This document shows, in pieces, positions 27,615 to 39,129 of a DNA stretch of 64,000 nt. The notes beneath the pieces were generated by a model. The model was not told the DNA's origin. It did not search any database and was given only the letters and a program-made list of their open reading frames with translations. The stretch covers positions 41,047,831 to 41,111,830 of the forward strand of contig NC_087070.1 in NCBI RefSeq assembly GCF_963678635.1, in the 5' to 3' direction. How positions within the stretch are numbered: the first letter of the stretch is position 1; every line of letters begins with the position of its first letter. This DNA is from Symsagittifera roscoffensis (lineage: Eukaryota; Xenacoelomorpha; Acoela; Convolutidae). The position numbers and the translations under genes are program-made.

Positions 27615-28188
27615 ATGGGAGATAGTGAAGGTAATGCTAATGAGCAAACGGAGAAGTTATATGTAATGAGTAATCTTCCTTCTTGGGCAATTAAAAATTA
27701 CGACGAAAATGATGAAACCGAGAATCTGGCTTCATCGGTGCAAGCATCAATGAAAACAGCTACAACTGCACTTAAAGAATTCTGTGACAAACAAAAACTG
27801 AATCCCAAATTTGACCTGATTAGCTCCGCTGGGGGTAATTTTGTTTACGAGGCGAAGCTCGATAGCCTCGTGTTTACAGCAGAAGCCAGTAGTAAGAAGA
27901 ATGCTAGAAAGAAGTGCTCTGAAAGTATGCTTCTCGGACTTAAAGATCGCATGTCTGAGCAAGACAAAGTGCGTTTTTTAAAGCCTTATTTCGCAGAAGA
28001 ACAAATAGGCGAAATTCAGAGAGAGGTTGCAGAAAATTTCGTGGATAAAAATCCTATAGGGGAGCTGCAGGAGTATTCAGTGGCGTTGCAATGGCCGTGT
28101 CCCGAGTACAAACTTATAGATGAAACTGGTCCTGCACATATGAGGTCATTTGTCATGCAATGTACTCTCAACAAATTAATTTCTGTTG
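27615..28188 (+). CDS. tarbp2: dsRNA-binding RNAi cofactor, coding exon 1 (TARBP2/PRKRA/Loquacious family)
   Basis: Proteins of this family partner Dicer and help load small RNAs onto Argonaute. This exon encodes residues 1-191 plus one base. It holds the first dsRNA-binding domain (~50-110; LKEFCDKQKLNPKFDL ... ASSKKNARKKCSESML) and most of the second (~144 onward; NPIGELQEYSVALQWPCPEYKL ... GPAHMRSFVM), whose GPAH loop is typical of TARBP2/PACT. I start at the ATG at 27615 because it has a good context and follows an acceptor-like CAG; upstream in-frame TTG codons are not credible starts. The exon ends at TCTGTTG followed by GTGAGTAAG, a strong donor, in phase 1. The TARBP2, PRKRA and Loquacious branches cannot be told apart by eye. 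Confidence 0.88.
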
Positions 28189-28374
28189 GTGAGTAAGATT
28201 TTAAATTGCCGTGTTTTTCAAACAAATGCTATACAGATTTTGAACTAAAATGATTGTAGCTTTCATCAGGAAAACGAGTTTGGCGCTGACTGGAAATTCA
28301 ATGGGAAGGGATTTTGGATTAAAATATAGTTGTTACGACCATTGATAATGGGGTCGAATTTTGTCTTTGTTCCG

Positions 28375-28990
28375 AACTTTGAAAATGAGGATGAACTTTT
28401 CGAGTGTATTTGAGTTTTTTTATTTTTGTTTTCCACGCATAATCGAGTGCCACAAGTAATAGTCGGAAGGGGTCGAGTGAGATTAAATATTAAAGCCTTT
28501 TCAGTCGTGATTCAATCAAGATAAAAAGTTATTGAGCAGAAAGTCAGAAAAAACTTGTTTGGGCTCTCCTCGCCTCACACGAGCATCAATTTTATGGTCT
28601 TTATAAAATTATGAATACCAAATCTGCATGCCAATTTTCATGACAATTGGACAATCTGAACAGTAATTTGAATTATAAAAATTTGCAGGTGGGGGAAAAG
28701 GAAAAAGAACCCTTGTTTGTTAGTTATTAATTTTTCGAAGACCTCTGTTGTCTTTATTTCGAAAACATACTACGCGTTTGTATAGCCCGCTTATCACACA
28801 AGGCACAATACACGACATTAGTTTAAAAAAGGAAAACGATTTGTTGTAGTTTTTTATGAATGTGGTATGAACTTTGTGCTACGTGCCCAGTCACCGGTTA
28901 TCATTTTTTTTTGTCTGACAGTGCTCGTAAGTAGTTTCAAGCAACTGCTTTTCATAACCAAGTTTGAACATCTAGAAAAATATTAATAAA
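28375..28990 (+). repeat. Dispersed repeat family R1, partial copy
   Basis: The copy shares TTTTCCACGCA..AATC, AATTAAAGCC and CAGTCGTGATTC blocks in the same order with 29255-29760 and 40455-40830. It lacks the terminal hairpin. Confidence 0.6.
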
Positions 28991-29254
28991 AATCCAAAAA
29001 TTTTATTTGATTCTAAAGGTCTCAGTGTCCCTTGTTTCTGATCGAAATTGATCGAAAATATATGTTTTTTACAAACATTTTTTTCCCCAAACGCGTCGTT
29101 TTTTTATTGTTATCTTTATTTCATTTCTCACTGTTGTGTATAAACTGTGTATTAACACCGTTGTTCATGTTTTCAAAGAATGATCTTATATCTAATTGGA
29201 TAGATTCGATACCTCAGTTTTTATAGTTTTTCTGTAAATTGTTGTTCTGATCAT

Positions 29255-30430
29255 TTGAAAAATATGGTGGAACTTTGTATTTATTCGGGTGTATTTTAGT
29301 TTTTTGTTTTTCACGCAAAATCAAGAGTACCACAAATAATCATTGGAATGATTCCAGTGATATATTAAATTAAAGCCCTTTCATTCGTGATTCGAACGAA
29401 ATTTCAAAACTTGAAAGAATTTTCTCAGTGTTGAGAAAATTAAGTTTGAAATTTTTGGTTTTGGTCAAATGTCATGCTAATAAGGTGAGCGTGCAGGCTT
29501 ACAACAGCTTATTTATGCTTAATTTAACATGTGAAAACATAGTTTACTCGAGTAAATGTAGTTTTTGGATTGTTTTAGCGCCATTTTGGCAATCAAAAAC
29601 TTTCTGCAAAAAAAAGACTTAAAAAAATTTCGAACAATTTTTTTTGTGTTTCTACTCATTTTCTTACAAAAACTGTTTTCCAATTGTCCTATTTTACTTT
29701 GACTGTCGAATTTGCCTACTTTTTTTTAAAGATCTATTTATCACACCACGCAGAAAAAACGACAAATAATTTGAAAAAAAACTAAGACTATGGTTGGAAC
29801 ATTGTGCTACTTGCACAGTAACCAGTTGTCCTTGTTTTTTTTCGCCATTGTTTGAAAATTTTAAATTAACTATTTTTTTAAAACTTTTTTTTTCATGTTA
29901 ATCTTAGTTTATAACAATCGATGTGTTGTGCCTTAACTTATTATAGCCCTGAATGCTCCTGATTGAGCTGCATGGTTTTTGTTCCAAGACTGTGTCTAGT
30001 ACAGTTTGAAAAATTTGACCACGCGTTTTTGAACTCAATTGAACTTCTTTGTCCTGTAAATTCCATCTCTTAATTATGAGAAAGCTATTGATGGAGTTTT
30101 ATTATAGCCTAATCCTTCTTGTGGCTTAGATTAATGAGCCGACCCTTTTTTCTAAAGAATTCGGTTATTATTTTGTTTTCCTTGTGAAAGAAAAAGATAA
30201 AGGTAGATTTATGTTATAAATGAACTAATTGTTCGATTTGTCTGATTATTATGATAATTCCAAAAGCAACCAAATATACTTCTGAAATAGCCTCCGTGGA
30301 TTGAAAAAATTTGTAAATTGAGAGTAGGGTTTTTATCAGTTTTTTTTGTATATAATTATTAGAATTTACTAACTTGGGCATTTAGTTTTGTATCGCAAAT
30401 TGTGCGAAGCTGCGCTTCGTCTGTGTTTAA
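29255..30430 (+). repeat. Dispersed repeat family R1, longest copy (about 1.2 kb)
   Basis: The left end matches 28375 and 40455. The middle (29895-30170) matches 32575-33000 (TTAATCTTAG, TATGAGAAAGCTATT, ATGGGCTGAC-like blocks). The right end is the hairpin TGCGAAGCTGCGCTTCG. It has no coding capacity, so it is probably a non-autonomous transposon. Confidence 0.6.
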
Positions 30431-30549
30431 TCTGAAACTGCTTTTTTTCAAAGCATCTGCATTCATCAAAAAATTATTTGCTGCTGCTTCGCCTTTTCAA
30501 TTGTTGATCTCTAATTGACCTTCTATCCTAATTGACCTTTGTTATGCAG

Positions 30550-31298
30550 GTAACGCCAAGGCTAAAAGACTAGCGAAACGAGAGGCGGCGGCGAACATGT
30601 TGAAGCAGTTGGGCCAAATGAAGTTCACTGAAGGAGGAGAAAAGAGCTCAACTGGCGGGGGTATCACTTGTGCCTCTATTCAGGCGGTCGTTGGGGGGAG
30701 AGGTGGTAAAGTGACCGAGGAGGAGTCACTGGTTCAACTGGAGGATAGTTTTGCTCCCCCATTTAAGAGGGAGATCGAAACTGGGAAGAATAACAACGGA
30801 GAGCCATGGAGTACTGAGTGGCAGAGCGAGGAAAAGAAGGCGAGACTAGACGAGGAGTTTCTGCGACAGAACAAACTGGATCTGAGAGTTGAATCTCATT
30901 TGAATACTTACAAAGTAGAAATCACTCCTATAGATGCTAATTTAGTAATGGCAAACGTCGATTCACAAATACCGTCGCCGAATTATTTACACGAGTTACA
31001 CAAGTACCTTAGTGTGAATGGAATCAAGTACCAATTTCATCATTCAATCATCCAAAGTATTGTTGATGAGCCTTTAGAGAAAAGCGAAAATCGATGCACC
31101 CTACAAATTAATTTTGACCAGCCGTTGTCTTTTATGCAAGTAGGGGTTCAGTTGGAAGAAGTTCAGCACGAGACGGCACGGGAAGCGCTGATACATTTGA
31201 TAAAGCAGCAGAACTACAAAGAGTTAACATTCGCCCAGCTAAATCGACTGCTGCCTAAACGAGAGCCTATTGACGTGGTTTTAGAAACCAAATGCTGA
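30550..31298 (+). CDS. tarbp2: dsRNA-binding RNAi cofactor, terminal coding exon 2
   Basis: This exon begins after TTATGCAG and, joined in phase 1, completes the second dsRBD with NAKAKRLAKREAAANML, the classic KKxAK-type helix that contacts RNA. A low-complexity linker (~215-325) leads to a third dsRBD-like domain (~336-412; NYLHELHKYLSVNGIKYQ ... AREALIHLIKQQ). In the family this domain mediates Dicer contact and dimerisation rather than RNA binding, and the basic KKxAK residues are absent here, as expected. The stop is TGA at 31296-31298. The two exons give 440 codons, somewhat longer than vertebrate TARBP2 (about 366 aa), mainly because of the linker. Confidence 0.88.
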
Positions 31299-31583
31299 TT
31301 AATCTGAGATTCCACAAATCTAAGGTGCTTGATGAAGATTGTGTTCAAGTGTTTCTGATGCAAACTTCCATTTCCATTTATCGAGCTCAACTGAAAAGTA
31401 GCTCCAAATTGTTAAGGCCATGTTGTGCAGCAAAATAGCTGTTCAATATGAGTTGCCTTTGATATTCATAGTTTTCTTAGTATTCATAGTTTTCCTAAAT
31501 TGAACTGATTTCTTTGACAGAAATAATCGTTAATTTTGAAGCTTATTTATTGCTTTTTTGACTGCTGGCAGGTACCAGTACCC

Positions 31584-31817
31584 CGACAACTCGCAACAAG
31601 ACAACTCTAAAAATTTCAAAAAAAGTGACAACTCGCAAAGTTTGAAAATTAATATATAACGGAAGAATAGTTTCGTTTTAAGGACGATATTTGGCTCTCA
31701 ATTTCAACTTAAGTTCTACCCTTCGTTGGCAAGCTCACAACTTATTGGCGCGACTGAGGCGGTGAGTAAATAGCGAGTTGTTTGTAAATGCGAGTTGTCG
31801 TTTATTGCGAGTTGTCG
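31584..31817. mobile_element. Foldback/MITE with GACAACTCGCAA inverted ends
   Basis: GACAACTCGCAA at 31585-31596 is inverted as TTGCGAGTTGTCG at 31805-31817. Further inner copies (ACAACTCGCAAA near 31632, GCGAGTTGT near 31774, TGCGAGTTGTCG near 31789) make subterminal inverted repeats. It is about 230 bp long and non-coding. Confidence 0.6.
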
Positions 31818-32038
31818 CATTACGCTGCTGGCGATGTTTTTCTTGAGCAGATCCAACAGCGCAAACTTATCTGAAATTTGATTAATGTTATAATTCTTTG
31901 AATTTAATTGAATCAAATTGTTAAAGTACCCCTTTTCTTGGGAAAAATTGTTCTCAAGCTGTCGAAGATGCAATTAATGATAGCTAATTTTTTTTGTGCT
32001 AGAATTGGAGGGGCAATAGTTATTTAAAACAAATTTCA

Positions 32039-32763
32039 TCAATTATCAGTTTACCCATGTCCTTTTAAGTTCGAAAACCAGACATTTTACTAGTCCCGGT
32101 TACGTACACAAAGCTTGAAGAAGCAAAAAAAACTTAACTAACGTTTTTTGACAGGCTAACAAATATGCAATTTTCTCTCTGATTTTAAATCCTTGAGAAA
32201 TAGATTTCGATTTTGGAAAAGGTTAAAATAAATCAACGTTTCGGAGGTTTTGTGGATGTGGAGAGCAGCCTGTATTTAGACAACCGCGTATTCGTACTCT
32301 TCAGTATTTAGACAAATACTGTATGAACCAATCATAATCGAGAAAAGACATAAATAATCCAAAATAAATAATAATTATTTATTACTTTCTTCTTTGTCTC
32401 GATTCTGATTGGTTGAAACAGTATTTGTCTAAATACTGACGAGATTGAATACGCGGTTGTCTAAATCTGCTATGTAACCTGTAGATGCGTTCGTAATTTT
32501 TTTTCTGTGGCAAATGCTCGAAAACTTATGTTCAAGCTTTTTGAAATTCCTTTTTTGGCAATTCTGTTTTTCATTTTAATCTTAGTAATTAACAATCAAT
32601 GAGTAGAGCCTCAAAATTGGAGAGAAAATTGCATATTTGTTAGCCTGTCAAAAAAAACGTCAGTTAAGTTTTTTTTTGCTTCTTCAAGCTCTGTGTACGT
32701 AACCGGATTTGTAAAATGTCTGGTTTTCCAACCTAAAAGGACATGGGTAAACTGATAATTGAT
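32039..32763. mobile_element. Outer foldback element with ~140-bp inverted arms
   Basis: The left arm 32039-32180 and right arm 32620-32763 are imperfect reverse complements (for example CAGTTTACCCATGTCC against GGACATGGGTAAACTG). They flank about 440 bp that contains a second, nested foldback. The element interrupts an R1 copy, whose parts are at 32489-32610 and 32764-33000. Confidence 0.75.
32273..32467. mobile_element. Inner foldback/MITE nested in the outer one
   Basis: TTTAGACAACCGCGTATTC at 32275-32293 is inverted as GAATACGCGGTTGTCTAAA at 32447-32465. The pairing continues inward (CAGTATTTAGACAAATACTG; CCAATCA..ATCGAGA). The whole unit of about 195 bp is a near-perfect hairpin. Confidence 0.8.
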
Positions 32764-33000
32764 CAAATGCCCCTGGCCCAGTTGCAGCCTGTTTTGTTTC
32801 AAAGTTTATTGGCAAATTGTAATTGTACAGTTTGGAACGTTTGTACATTGGTTTTTGAACTAATTTTCACTTTTTTGTCTGATAATTTCCATATCTTAGC
32901 TATGAGAAAGCTATTATTGGATTTTATTTATAGCCGAATGTCGTAGGTAAATGGGCTGACGATTGGTCTAAAAAATCTGTTTTATTTCTCTAAATTTTCC
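32489..33000 (+). repeat. R1 repeat copy, interrupted
   Basis: This stretch matches 29840-30170 in collinear blocks (TTTTAATCTTAG, TATGAGAAAGCTATT, GGCTGACG). The right arm of the outer foldback interrupts it. Confidence 0.5.
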
Positions 33001-33165
33001 ATGTTCTAGAGATATGAATATAGATTTATGTAATTATTAAACCAAAATTTGACGGATCATTGCACAAGCCAGCTGGCGTTCGTAGTATATTATTATGGAA
33101 GCACTTTCTTTTCAAACCCAACTGTCCTTTAATGGATTTTCTGCTGCATAGCATTGAAATTTTCA

Positions 33166-33300
33166 TAGCATATGTTCTCTGCTTTATTGGTGGCTAGTGA
33201 TTGCCTAAAGTCAAGCAATCGTGGCGCAGACTCGAGGACATGAAACTCCTTGTCTACTGGTCGGTGGTGCGATATCGGCAGATATCACAATTTGTTTTCA
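33166..33300 (+). repeat. tRNA-like SINE copy A
   Basis: GTTCTCTGCTTTATTGGTGGCTAG starts a block also present at 33590. A GTGGCGCAGACTCGAGG segment resembles an A box and GGTGCGATATCG a weak B box. It is diverged and not a functional tRNA gene. Confidence 0.4.
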
Positions 33301-33589
33301 AGGTTTATTTTAACTTTTTCAAGGTTTTATTACTTTTTGTCGAAAGACCTGCAGTGAGGGGGGAGGGGGTCTGGGTCAATACTTGTTTTGAGTTTGCAGT
33401 TTCAAGTAGCCCAACTATAATTTCTATTATCGTTTTGACCATTTTTGAGTTCTCATTGTTTTTTCTGTTCATTTTGCTAACTCCAGCGATCAAATGTGTT
33501 ATATTTCGAGCCAGGGTTTTTCCAATCCAACTCGCATGAAATAAAAATTTATGCTCATTTTTGCTGCATTTTATTGGCAGTTTAACCGC

Positions 33590-33725
33590 GTGTGTTCTCC
33601 GCTTTATGAGTGGCTAGTCTTTGAAAGCTTTAAATGTCAGCAGCACAGTTGTGCAGAGTAGTAAAATTGGGTGCTCAATGCCTGTGGTTCAATTTCCGTA
33701 GAGATCGTTTATTATTCAATAAATT
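33590..33725 (+). repeat. tRNA-like SINE copy B
   Basis: GTTCTCCGCTTTATGAGTGGCTAG parallels copy A. A tRNA-like GTGCAGAGTAG and GTGGTTCAATTTCC (B-box-like) follow. Confidence 0.4.
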
Positions 33726-35984
33726 CATTTAGTTTTTGTTCTCTTGCCGTTTTTACCATTCTTAACCGCGTTTTTTCGTTTGCGAATTCAATCTGTGTCT
33801 AGTAAAATAATTTTCTTAAAAAAGATTCGTTCTTTTATTCTGATTTTGCCTTTCCCTATCTTTTACGTTGAATGATTCAGGACAATTTGATGGTTACTGT
33901 TGTCAATTTTGAGTGGCTTGAAATACGTTCGCTTGTAGTGACCATTTTTTGGCATGCTTTTTACGTAGCATTTTTTGCTGGGCACACGTTATTATGCTCC
34001 GGTGTGAAATTCAGAGCGTCGCAGTTATAAAAGATACTGTTTGTTTCCCGGTTAATTTCCGCGTCCACCTCTCCTCCGGTTCCAGAGATAGCCCGGTCCC
34101 CGTATGTTTCCTACTGGTTCATGTTTTATACTGATGTGTGGAGCTGTCGACGCTCATCTGGCATATGACTTACAGGCTGGCTCGTACCAAAGGGGCCCAC
34201 GATAGACCTTCTCCTGTGGTTTCGTCGTCCCAGATAATTCCCGTTCGCAGTCAGACTCACGCATGCTCATGATGAAAATGTCCCGCACGTTTTCTGCTGC
34301 ATTAGTCTAATTGCACCGTCCCGCTAGTGCGCTAAGCACCGCATGGAATTTTTTGAAAATTTCCTTTTCACGCTGCTCTGTCTTTAGAATAGTGCCCTTT
34401 TGTGATTTACGTTCCGCTCCCTTTCAAGCGCATTTCACATGTGGCCAAGTTCACCCCGGGTTCCTTGCTTTGAATATCCGCTGTGCATCATTGCCGATGC
34501 ACAGGCAGAGATTTGACTTCAGTTTCTTTTCGGATTCGATCCTGTTTTTCTCGTTGACGTTTGGAGCTAGCGCACCGAAGTGAGCTGCTGTTAGGGTATC
34601 TGCAAAATAAATTTCGTCCCGATCAATGTCATGTTATGCAATCACTCTTCAGTGGAATTTTTTATCTACTTCTCCCAGAAGACTGGGGGTTGCGGTTTCC
34701 AAAGTCTAACTACAACTTTCTCTTTTCGGTGTTTTGAGACATAGAGGTCAGTTGCAGTTGGCAGACAGGTTGCCAGACATCCTCAAGGACATTCATATAG
34801 ACTTTACCCGAACTCCCCCATCTACCCCTATCTCAAGGAAAGTCTTAAAATTTGTTCATGCTCATTATTGATTGTTTGCGGTGTTACTTTGATTTTTTCA
34901 AACTACTTCATTTCTTTTGTTAAAAGGAAGGCAAACTCGACTTTCGATTAGCAAAGTTTAATAGGTCACGACAAACGTGATCGACTTCTAATTTCGAAAG
35001 TGGATTTTAACCTCAGATTTCCCGGCGAATAAAAATTTTATCTTTTGATGCAGTTTTTTCGACATGAGTTAATTGTAATGAAAAGTGCCAGTCATTATTA
35101 TTTCATCATGAAATTTAAGGTGTTTTACACAATCAAAAAACACTCAGTATTTGTTCCTGTTTCCCTGCGTTCATTGGTGTTTTTTTCTAAATGTCTGTAG
35201 GCATTTTTTGTGTTGGCTATTTTTGTTCTGTTGGATAATTTTTTTTTCTGTTGGCTGTTTTCATTTTGAAATAGTAAAATCTTACAAGTCAATAATATCA
35301 AGTGTAGGCTCTTAGATTTGGCTTCTTTCTCTAAGCTCGCTGGTCATGATTTTTACCGCTAACTAATGCTAATCATGTTTGTGTATGATTGTCATTAGCG
35401 CTGTCACGTTCGCTCTCACATCTCGAGTCATGGAAGTGTTGAAACCGAGTCAAATACTGGGCGAATTTCTCGTTGGTCATTAAGAAAACAAACAAAATGA
35501 TTTCTGAAGAGTTAAAACAAATTCAATGTGTATTTAAACGAAATCAAATTTAACTTTAATCTTAGAAGACAGCAACAAATTAAATTAATTAGTGGTGATT
35601 TTGCTAAATTTGGTTATTGTTTCAGTTCGAAAAAAGATAATTACGGTGTTTATTTTACCCTTGCGATAGAAGGGTAGAGAACTTTGTTCAGAGATGGTGA
35701 GCATGGTCTGTGAACCACTTCATGGTTAGTTATTAGCATGGTTACTGTATTTGCCTTGCGCTTAAGCTAGTAGTTGCCTATAATTTTCTTATGATATTCG
35801 AAAGTTTTTGTAAGATTTTCGGCACTGAGGTCGGTCGGCTTTGATTCTGTCGTTTTTTTCTAATGTTTTTATTTCATTAGTTTTGTTGGCTTATTACAAA
35901 TGAGCTCTAACCAGAAATTTTTGAAAACTGGAAATCACCTTCTTAAGCCATCCGTAATACAAATAGAAAAAATCTATCTATCAT
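33726..35984. other. Intergenic sequence with no recognised feature
   Basis: AT-rich overall, with a GC-richer patch at about 34060-34560 that has no convincing ORF or splice structure. I found no repeat partner for that patch in this window. Confidence 0.45.
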
Positions 35985-36430
35985 TTTATACTATATTCAA
36001 ATGCGTGTGACAGCTATCTCACTTGTTTAAGCATAATAATTTTGCTTGTTTTACGACAGATTTTTTTTTCACGTGTAAGCTATATCATTTATTGCAATGC
36101 TTCAGAAAATTTTTCGATGAACTTTGCTCAAGGTCATCAAATTTTTCAGCAATTAATTTTGAGGTCAAATTAAGTCTGTCTGTATACCTGCTTTTTCGTC
36201 TATCTATTATCTATTTCTCTTATATATTTAAATGCGGTCTTCACGATCTTGCCATACTGAAGCTTTTTCAACGTAATATTTTTGTTCAACAAGAATTTTC
36301 TCACATTTAAGCTATATCATGTATTGCAATGCTAAAGAAAAATTTTCGATGAGCTTTCCTCAAGGTAATTAAATTTTTCAGCTTTTTTTTCGAGGTCAAA
36401 TTAAGTCTGTCTGTCTGATACCTGATTTTT
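35985..36430 (+). repeat. Two tandem copies of dispersed repeat R2
   Basis: Copies start near 35986 and 36226 and share AAATGCGTGTGAC/AAATGCGGTCT, AAGCTATATCAT, TATTGCAATGCT, TTTTTCGATGA and GAGGTCAAATTAAGTCTGTCTG in order. Related starts occur near 44694 and 49354. Confidence 0.6.
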
Positions 36431-37240
36431 CATCTATCTATTAGGGTAGTCAGGGTATGCGAATCTTTCCTCCAAATCTCAATGCTCACCTCCTTGTAGT
36501 TTTCGAAATAGGGCGTTTTTTATGATTTTTTCAAAAGTTTTCAAAAAAAACTTAGATTTGAAAAAAAAATTCCAGAAGTTTGAAGATCTCAATCCTTTTG
36601 TTGGGAATTTTTCAGAGAACTTAGATACAAAAAATTTCACAAAATGTGAAGCTCCCATCTCGGTAGTGAGGCTCTGTCAGGGTACTCTCAGGAGTTGCGA
36701 ATATTGCCTCCAAATATGACTGCTCAAATCCTTGTAGTTTTCCAGATATTCAGTTTTTTGTGAATTTTCAAAAAAATTTCATGAAAACTAAATTTTTATT
36801 TTCGGAATTACCAACCTGTAGTATGGGACTGTCAGAATATTCTCAGGGGTTGCGGATTCGGCCTCCAATTAAGAAGTTTTCAGAAAGCTCAAATTACAAA
36901 ATAAATCACAAGTGAAAATCCCAACCCTGTAGTTGTGTGCTGTCAGAGTACTGTCAAAGGTTGCGATTATTGCTTTCAAATAAGATTGCTCAATTTTTAG
37001 TTAGTTTTCGAGATTAGTGACGTTTTTCTGGTTTTCAATTTTTTTTTTAGAAAAATTAAGATTAAAGTTTAGTTGGGTACTGTAGGAGTACTCTCAGGAG
37101 TTGCAAATCTTGCGTCCAAATCCGACTGCTCAATTGATTTTAGTTTCCCAGATGTGACATTTTTGAAATTACGAACGCTGTAATTGGGTGCTGTCAGAGT
37201 AGACTCAAAGAATGCAGATCTTATATGCGGTTTTTTTCTG
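36431..37240 (+). repeat. ~167-bp satellite, block 1 (diverged)
   Basis: About five or six degenerate monomers with a GTAGTTGGGTGCTGTCAGAG core, followed by ACTCTCA, TTGCGAAT-TTGCCTCCAAATATGACTGCTC and TAGTTTTCGAGATATGACG. Spacing is irregular (110-215 bp). Confidence 0.65.
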
Positions 37241-37340
37241 AGTTGTTAAAAGTTCGGAGGTGCGTTACACTCTAGTATTCATAAAAAAATTTCGGCTTTA
37301 TTCGTTTATAACAAATGCGAATTAATTATATCAATAAAAC

Positions 37341-37412
37341 AGCGCGTCTGACGTAGAGGTAGCACAGGCTTGAGACGACTAAAGCGTGTGGTTTGAATCC
37401 AGCCGGAACCTG
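37341..37412 (+). repeat. tRNA-derived sequence (SINE head or tRNA pseudogene)
   Basis: It has an A-box-like CGTAGAGGTAGCACAGG and a near-canonical B box GGTTTGAATCC with tRNA-like spacing. The TΨC stem pairs poorly and no acceptor stem forms. Confidence 0.45.
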
Positions 37413-38085
37413 TTTTCCTTTTCTAACTAGAAATGTTCTGCTTTTTCAGGCAATCGTCGGCCTCTTTATCTTTTCGGTTTACTTCCCATTGCACGACATT
37501 TTTGAAGATTCAGCTTATTTTCTGAAGGCCAATGGTAGAAGTAATAAATGGTTTTTTCGAAATTTTTGCCTTTTTTGAAAAAATTTAACACAAATTTCTC
37601 ATAAGTTTTTTTTTAAAAAACGTCATCAACATTTTTTTTGTCTGTTAGTGAGCACGGAAATATTACGCATGCGATTGTTGTTTTGGCAACTACCATTGAT
37701 GGGTTGTTACTTCTTAGGTAATTTTTGTTCCGGTGCAAATTTAATGTTCAATTGTTCTTTGGCATGTTTTTTTGTTAAAAATCTTTTTTGATTCCAGACA
37801 AACTGATAGTGTCCAGAGAAATTGATGTAAATCGGTTCAATTTCCGAATTGAGTCTCGCAGTAACTACATTTAAAGCACTCTTGGACAATATATAAGCTG
37901 TACGTTGTGGATGAGTTTCTGCTTATTGCCTGTCGGTTTCAATTTTTGTTTGGCCGCTTTTCTACCTTATATTTTTTATATTATAGTTCTTACGGTTTCA
38001 AAAATCGATAAGATTCTGGCCCCATGCTCAAACTAACCCCACAAGGTTGTCTTGAGAAAAGTTTAAAAACTGAATCATGAAAAAA
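37413..38085. other. Intergenic sequence with no recognised feature
   Basis: AT-rich sequence containing short open frames with no family resemblance. Confidence 0.4.
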
Positions 38086-38830
38086 AACTTTCATAGGATC
38101 CAATAGGAAAACTTAAACTATTCGCAATCCGATTCCTTTCATGAAATACCTTGAAATATAGCCAAGTTTCACTGCTTAAATAGCTTGCCGAGAAAACAAT
38201 TCGCAAACCGATTTAGACTGAAACTACCTGAAGTATTTCATGGCTTGATTAGCTTCCTATACATTTGATTTTGCGGACCGATTTGCTCTGTGAGAAATCT
38301 GAAATTTTTCTAAATTTCATCGCTTGATTAGCTTTAATATGAAAATGTAATTGTATGCCATCCGATTCAATTCGGTTCAAAGGTTCTGAAATTGAATACT
38401 TTGCTTAGAAAACTACAATTTTTCGTTTGGCTTTTGGATTTCCTTTGTTAGAACTTAAAAGGTTTTAAAGCTTCATAGCGTGAATAGCTTGCTCAGAAAA
38501 ATTTAATCATTTAGCCATTCGACTCGCTTCATGATATTACCTGAATTGTTTCATCCAATGAATAGCTTGCTTGAAAAACTAACAAAAACTGTTTCGCTCC
38601 AGGATACGACTTTGAAATATTTCAAATTTTCATAGCTGGCTTAGAAGTTTTTGAAATTGTCGCAAACTGATTCGGTCTTGAAATAACTTGAAATATATGA
38701 AATTTCATCGTTTAAATAGCTTCAATAGAAACAATTAAATTTTTTTGTCATCTGATTTGCTACATGCAGTAACTTAGAGAACATCTCAGAGTTTCATATC
38801 TGGAGTAGATTGCTATGAAAGTTTTCAACT
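38086..38830 (+). repeat. Highly diverged ~100-bp tandem repeat
   Basis: Recurring order of CCGATT(C/T), ATGAAATACCTGAAAT, TTTCATCGCTTGAATAGCTT and GAAAA segments, about seven degenerate units. Confidence 0.55.
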
Positions 38831-38861
38831 TTGCGCCCACCGATTCGGTTCATAACAGATA

Positions 38862-39065
38862 AGATAACAGAATATACTTCAACAAAAACCACTACTACTG
38901 CGAACAGATCCGATGTTAGTGTGTCAACTAGCAGTCGTTCAGTCTTGAGATGCTCACTTAATAAAATGCTATCAGGCGCATCTTTTAACAATCAATCAAA
39001 CAGGTATAATTATGATAGAGGAATCCCAGAAACTTCAGAAAATTGTATATTTTCTTTTGCGAGAG
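38862..39065 (+). CDS. Possible coding exon upstream of the ETAA1-like exon
   Basis: An open frame of Ser/Thr-rich composition (STKTTTTANRSDVSVSTSSRS) ends at GCGAGA followed by GTAAGTGAC, a strong donor. Acceptor-like CATAACAG and GATAACAG precede it. Its donor phase (0) does not match the acceptor at 41904 (needs phase 1), so at least one further exon would be needed to connect them. Membership of that gene is only a guess from position. Confidence 0.25.
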
Positions 39066-39129
39066 TAAGTGACTTGTAATCGGTAACTGTTTGATAAAAC
39101 AGGTATTGTAAAAATGTATGGGTTTTGCT

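Larger units (their letters stand above)
28189..30549 (+). other. Intron of the TARBP2-like gene, filled with dispersed repeats
   Basis: This is a 2361-bp GT-AG intron (GTGAGTAAG ... TTGTTATGCAG). It contains a partial and a near full-length copy of a dispersed repeat (28375-28990 and 29255-30430). No other coding sequence is seen. Confidence 0.85.

Noticed and set aside
37341-37412. Functional tRNA gene
   Set aside because: The B box is good but TΨC and acceptor stems do not pair; better explained as a SINE head or pseudogene.
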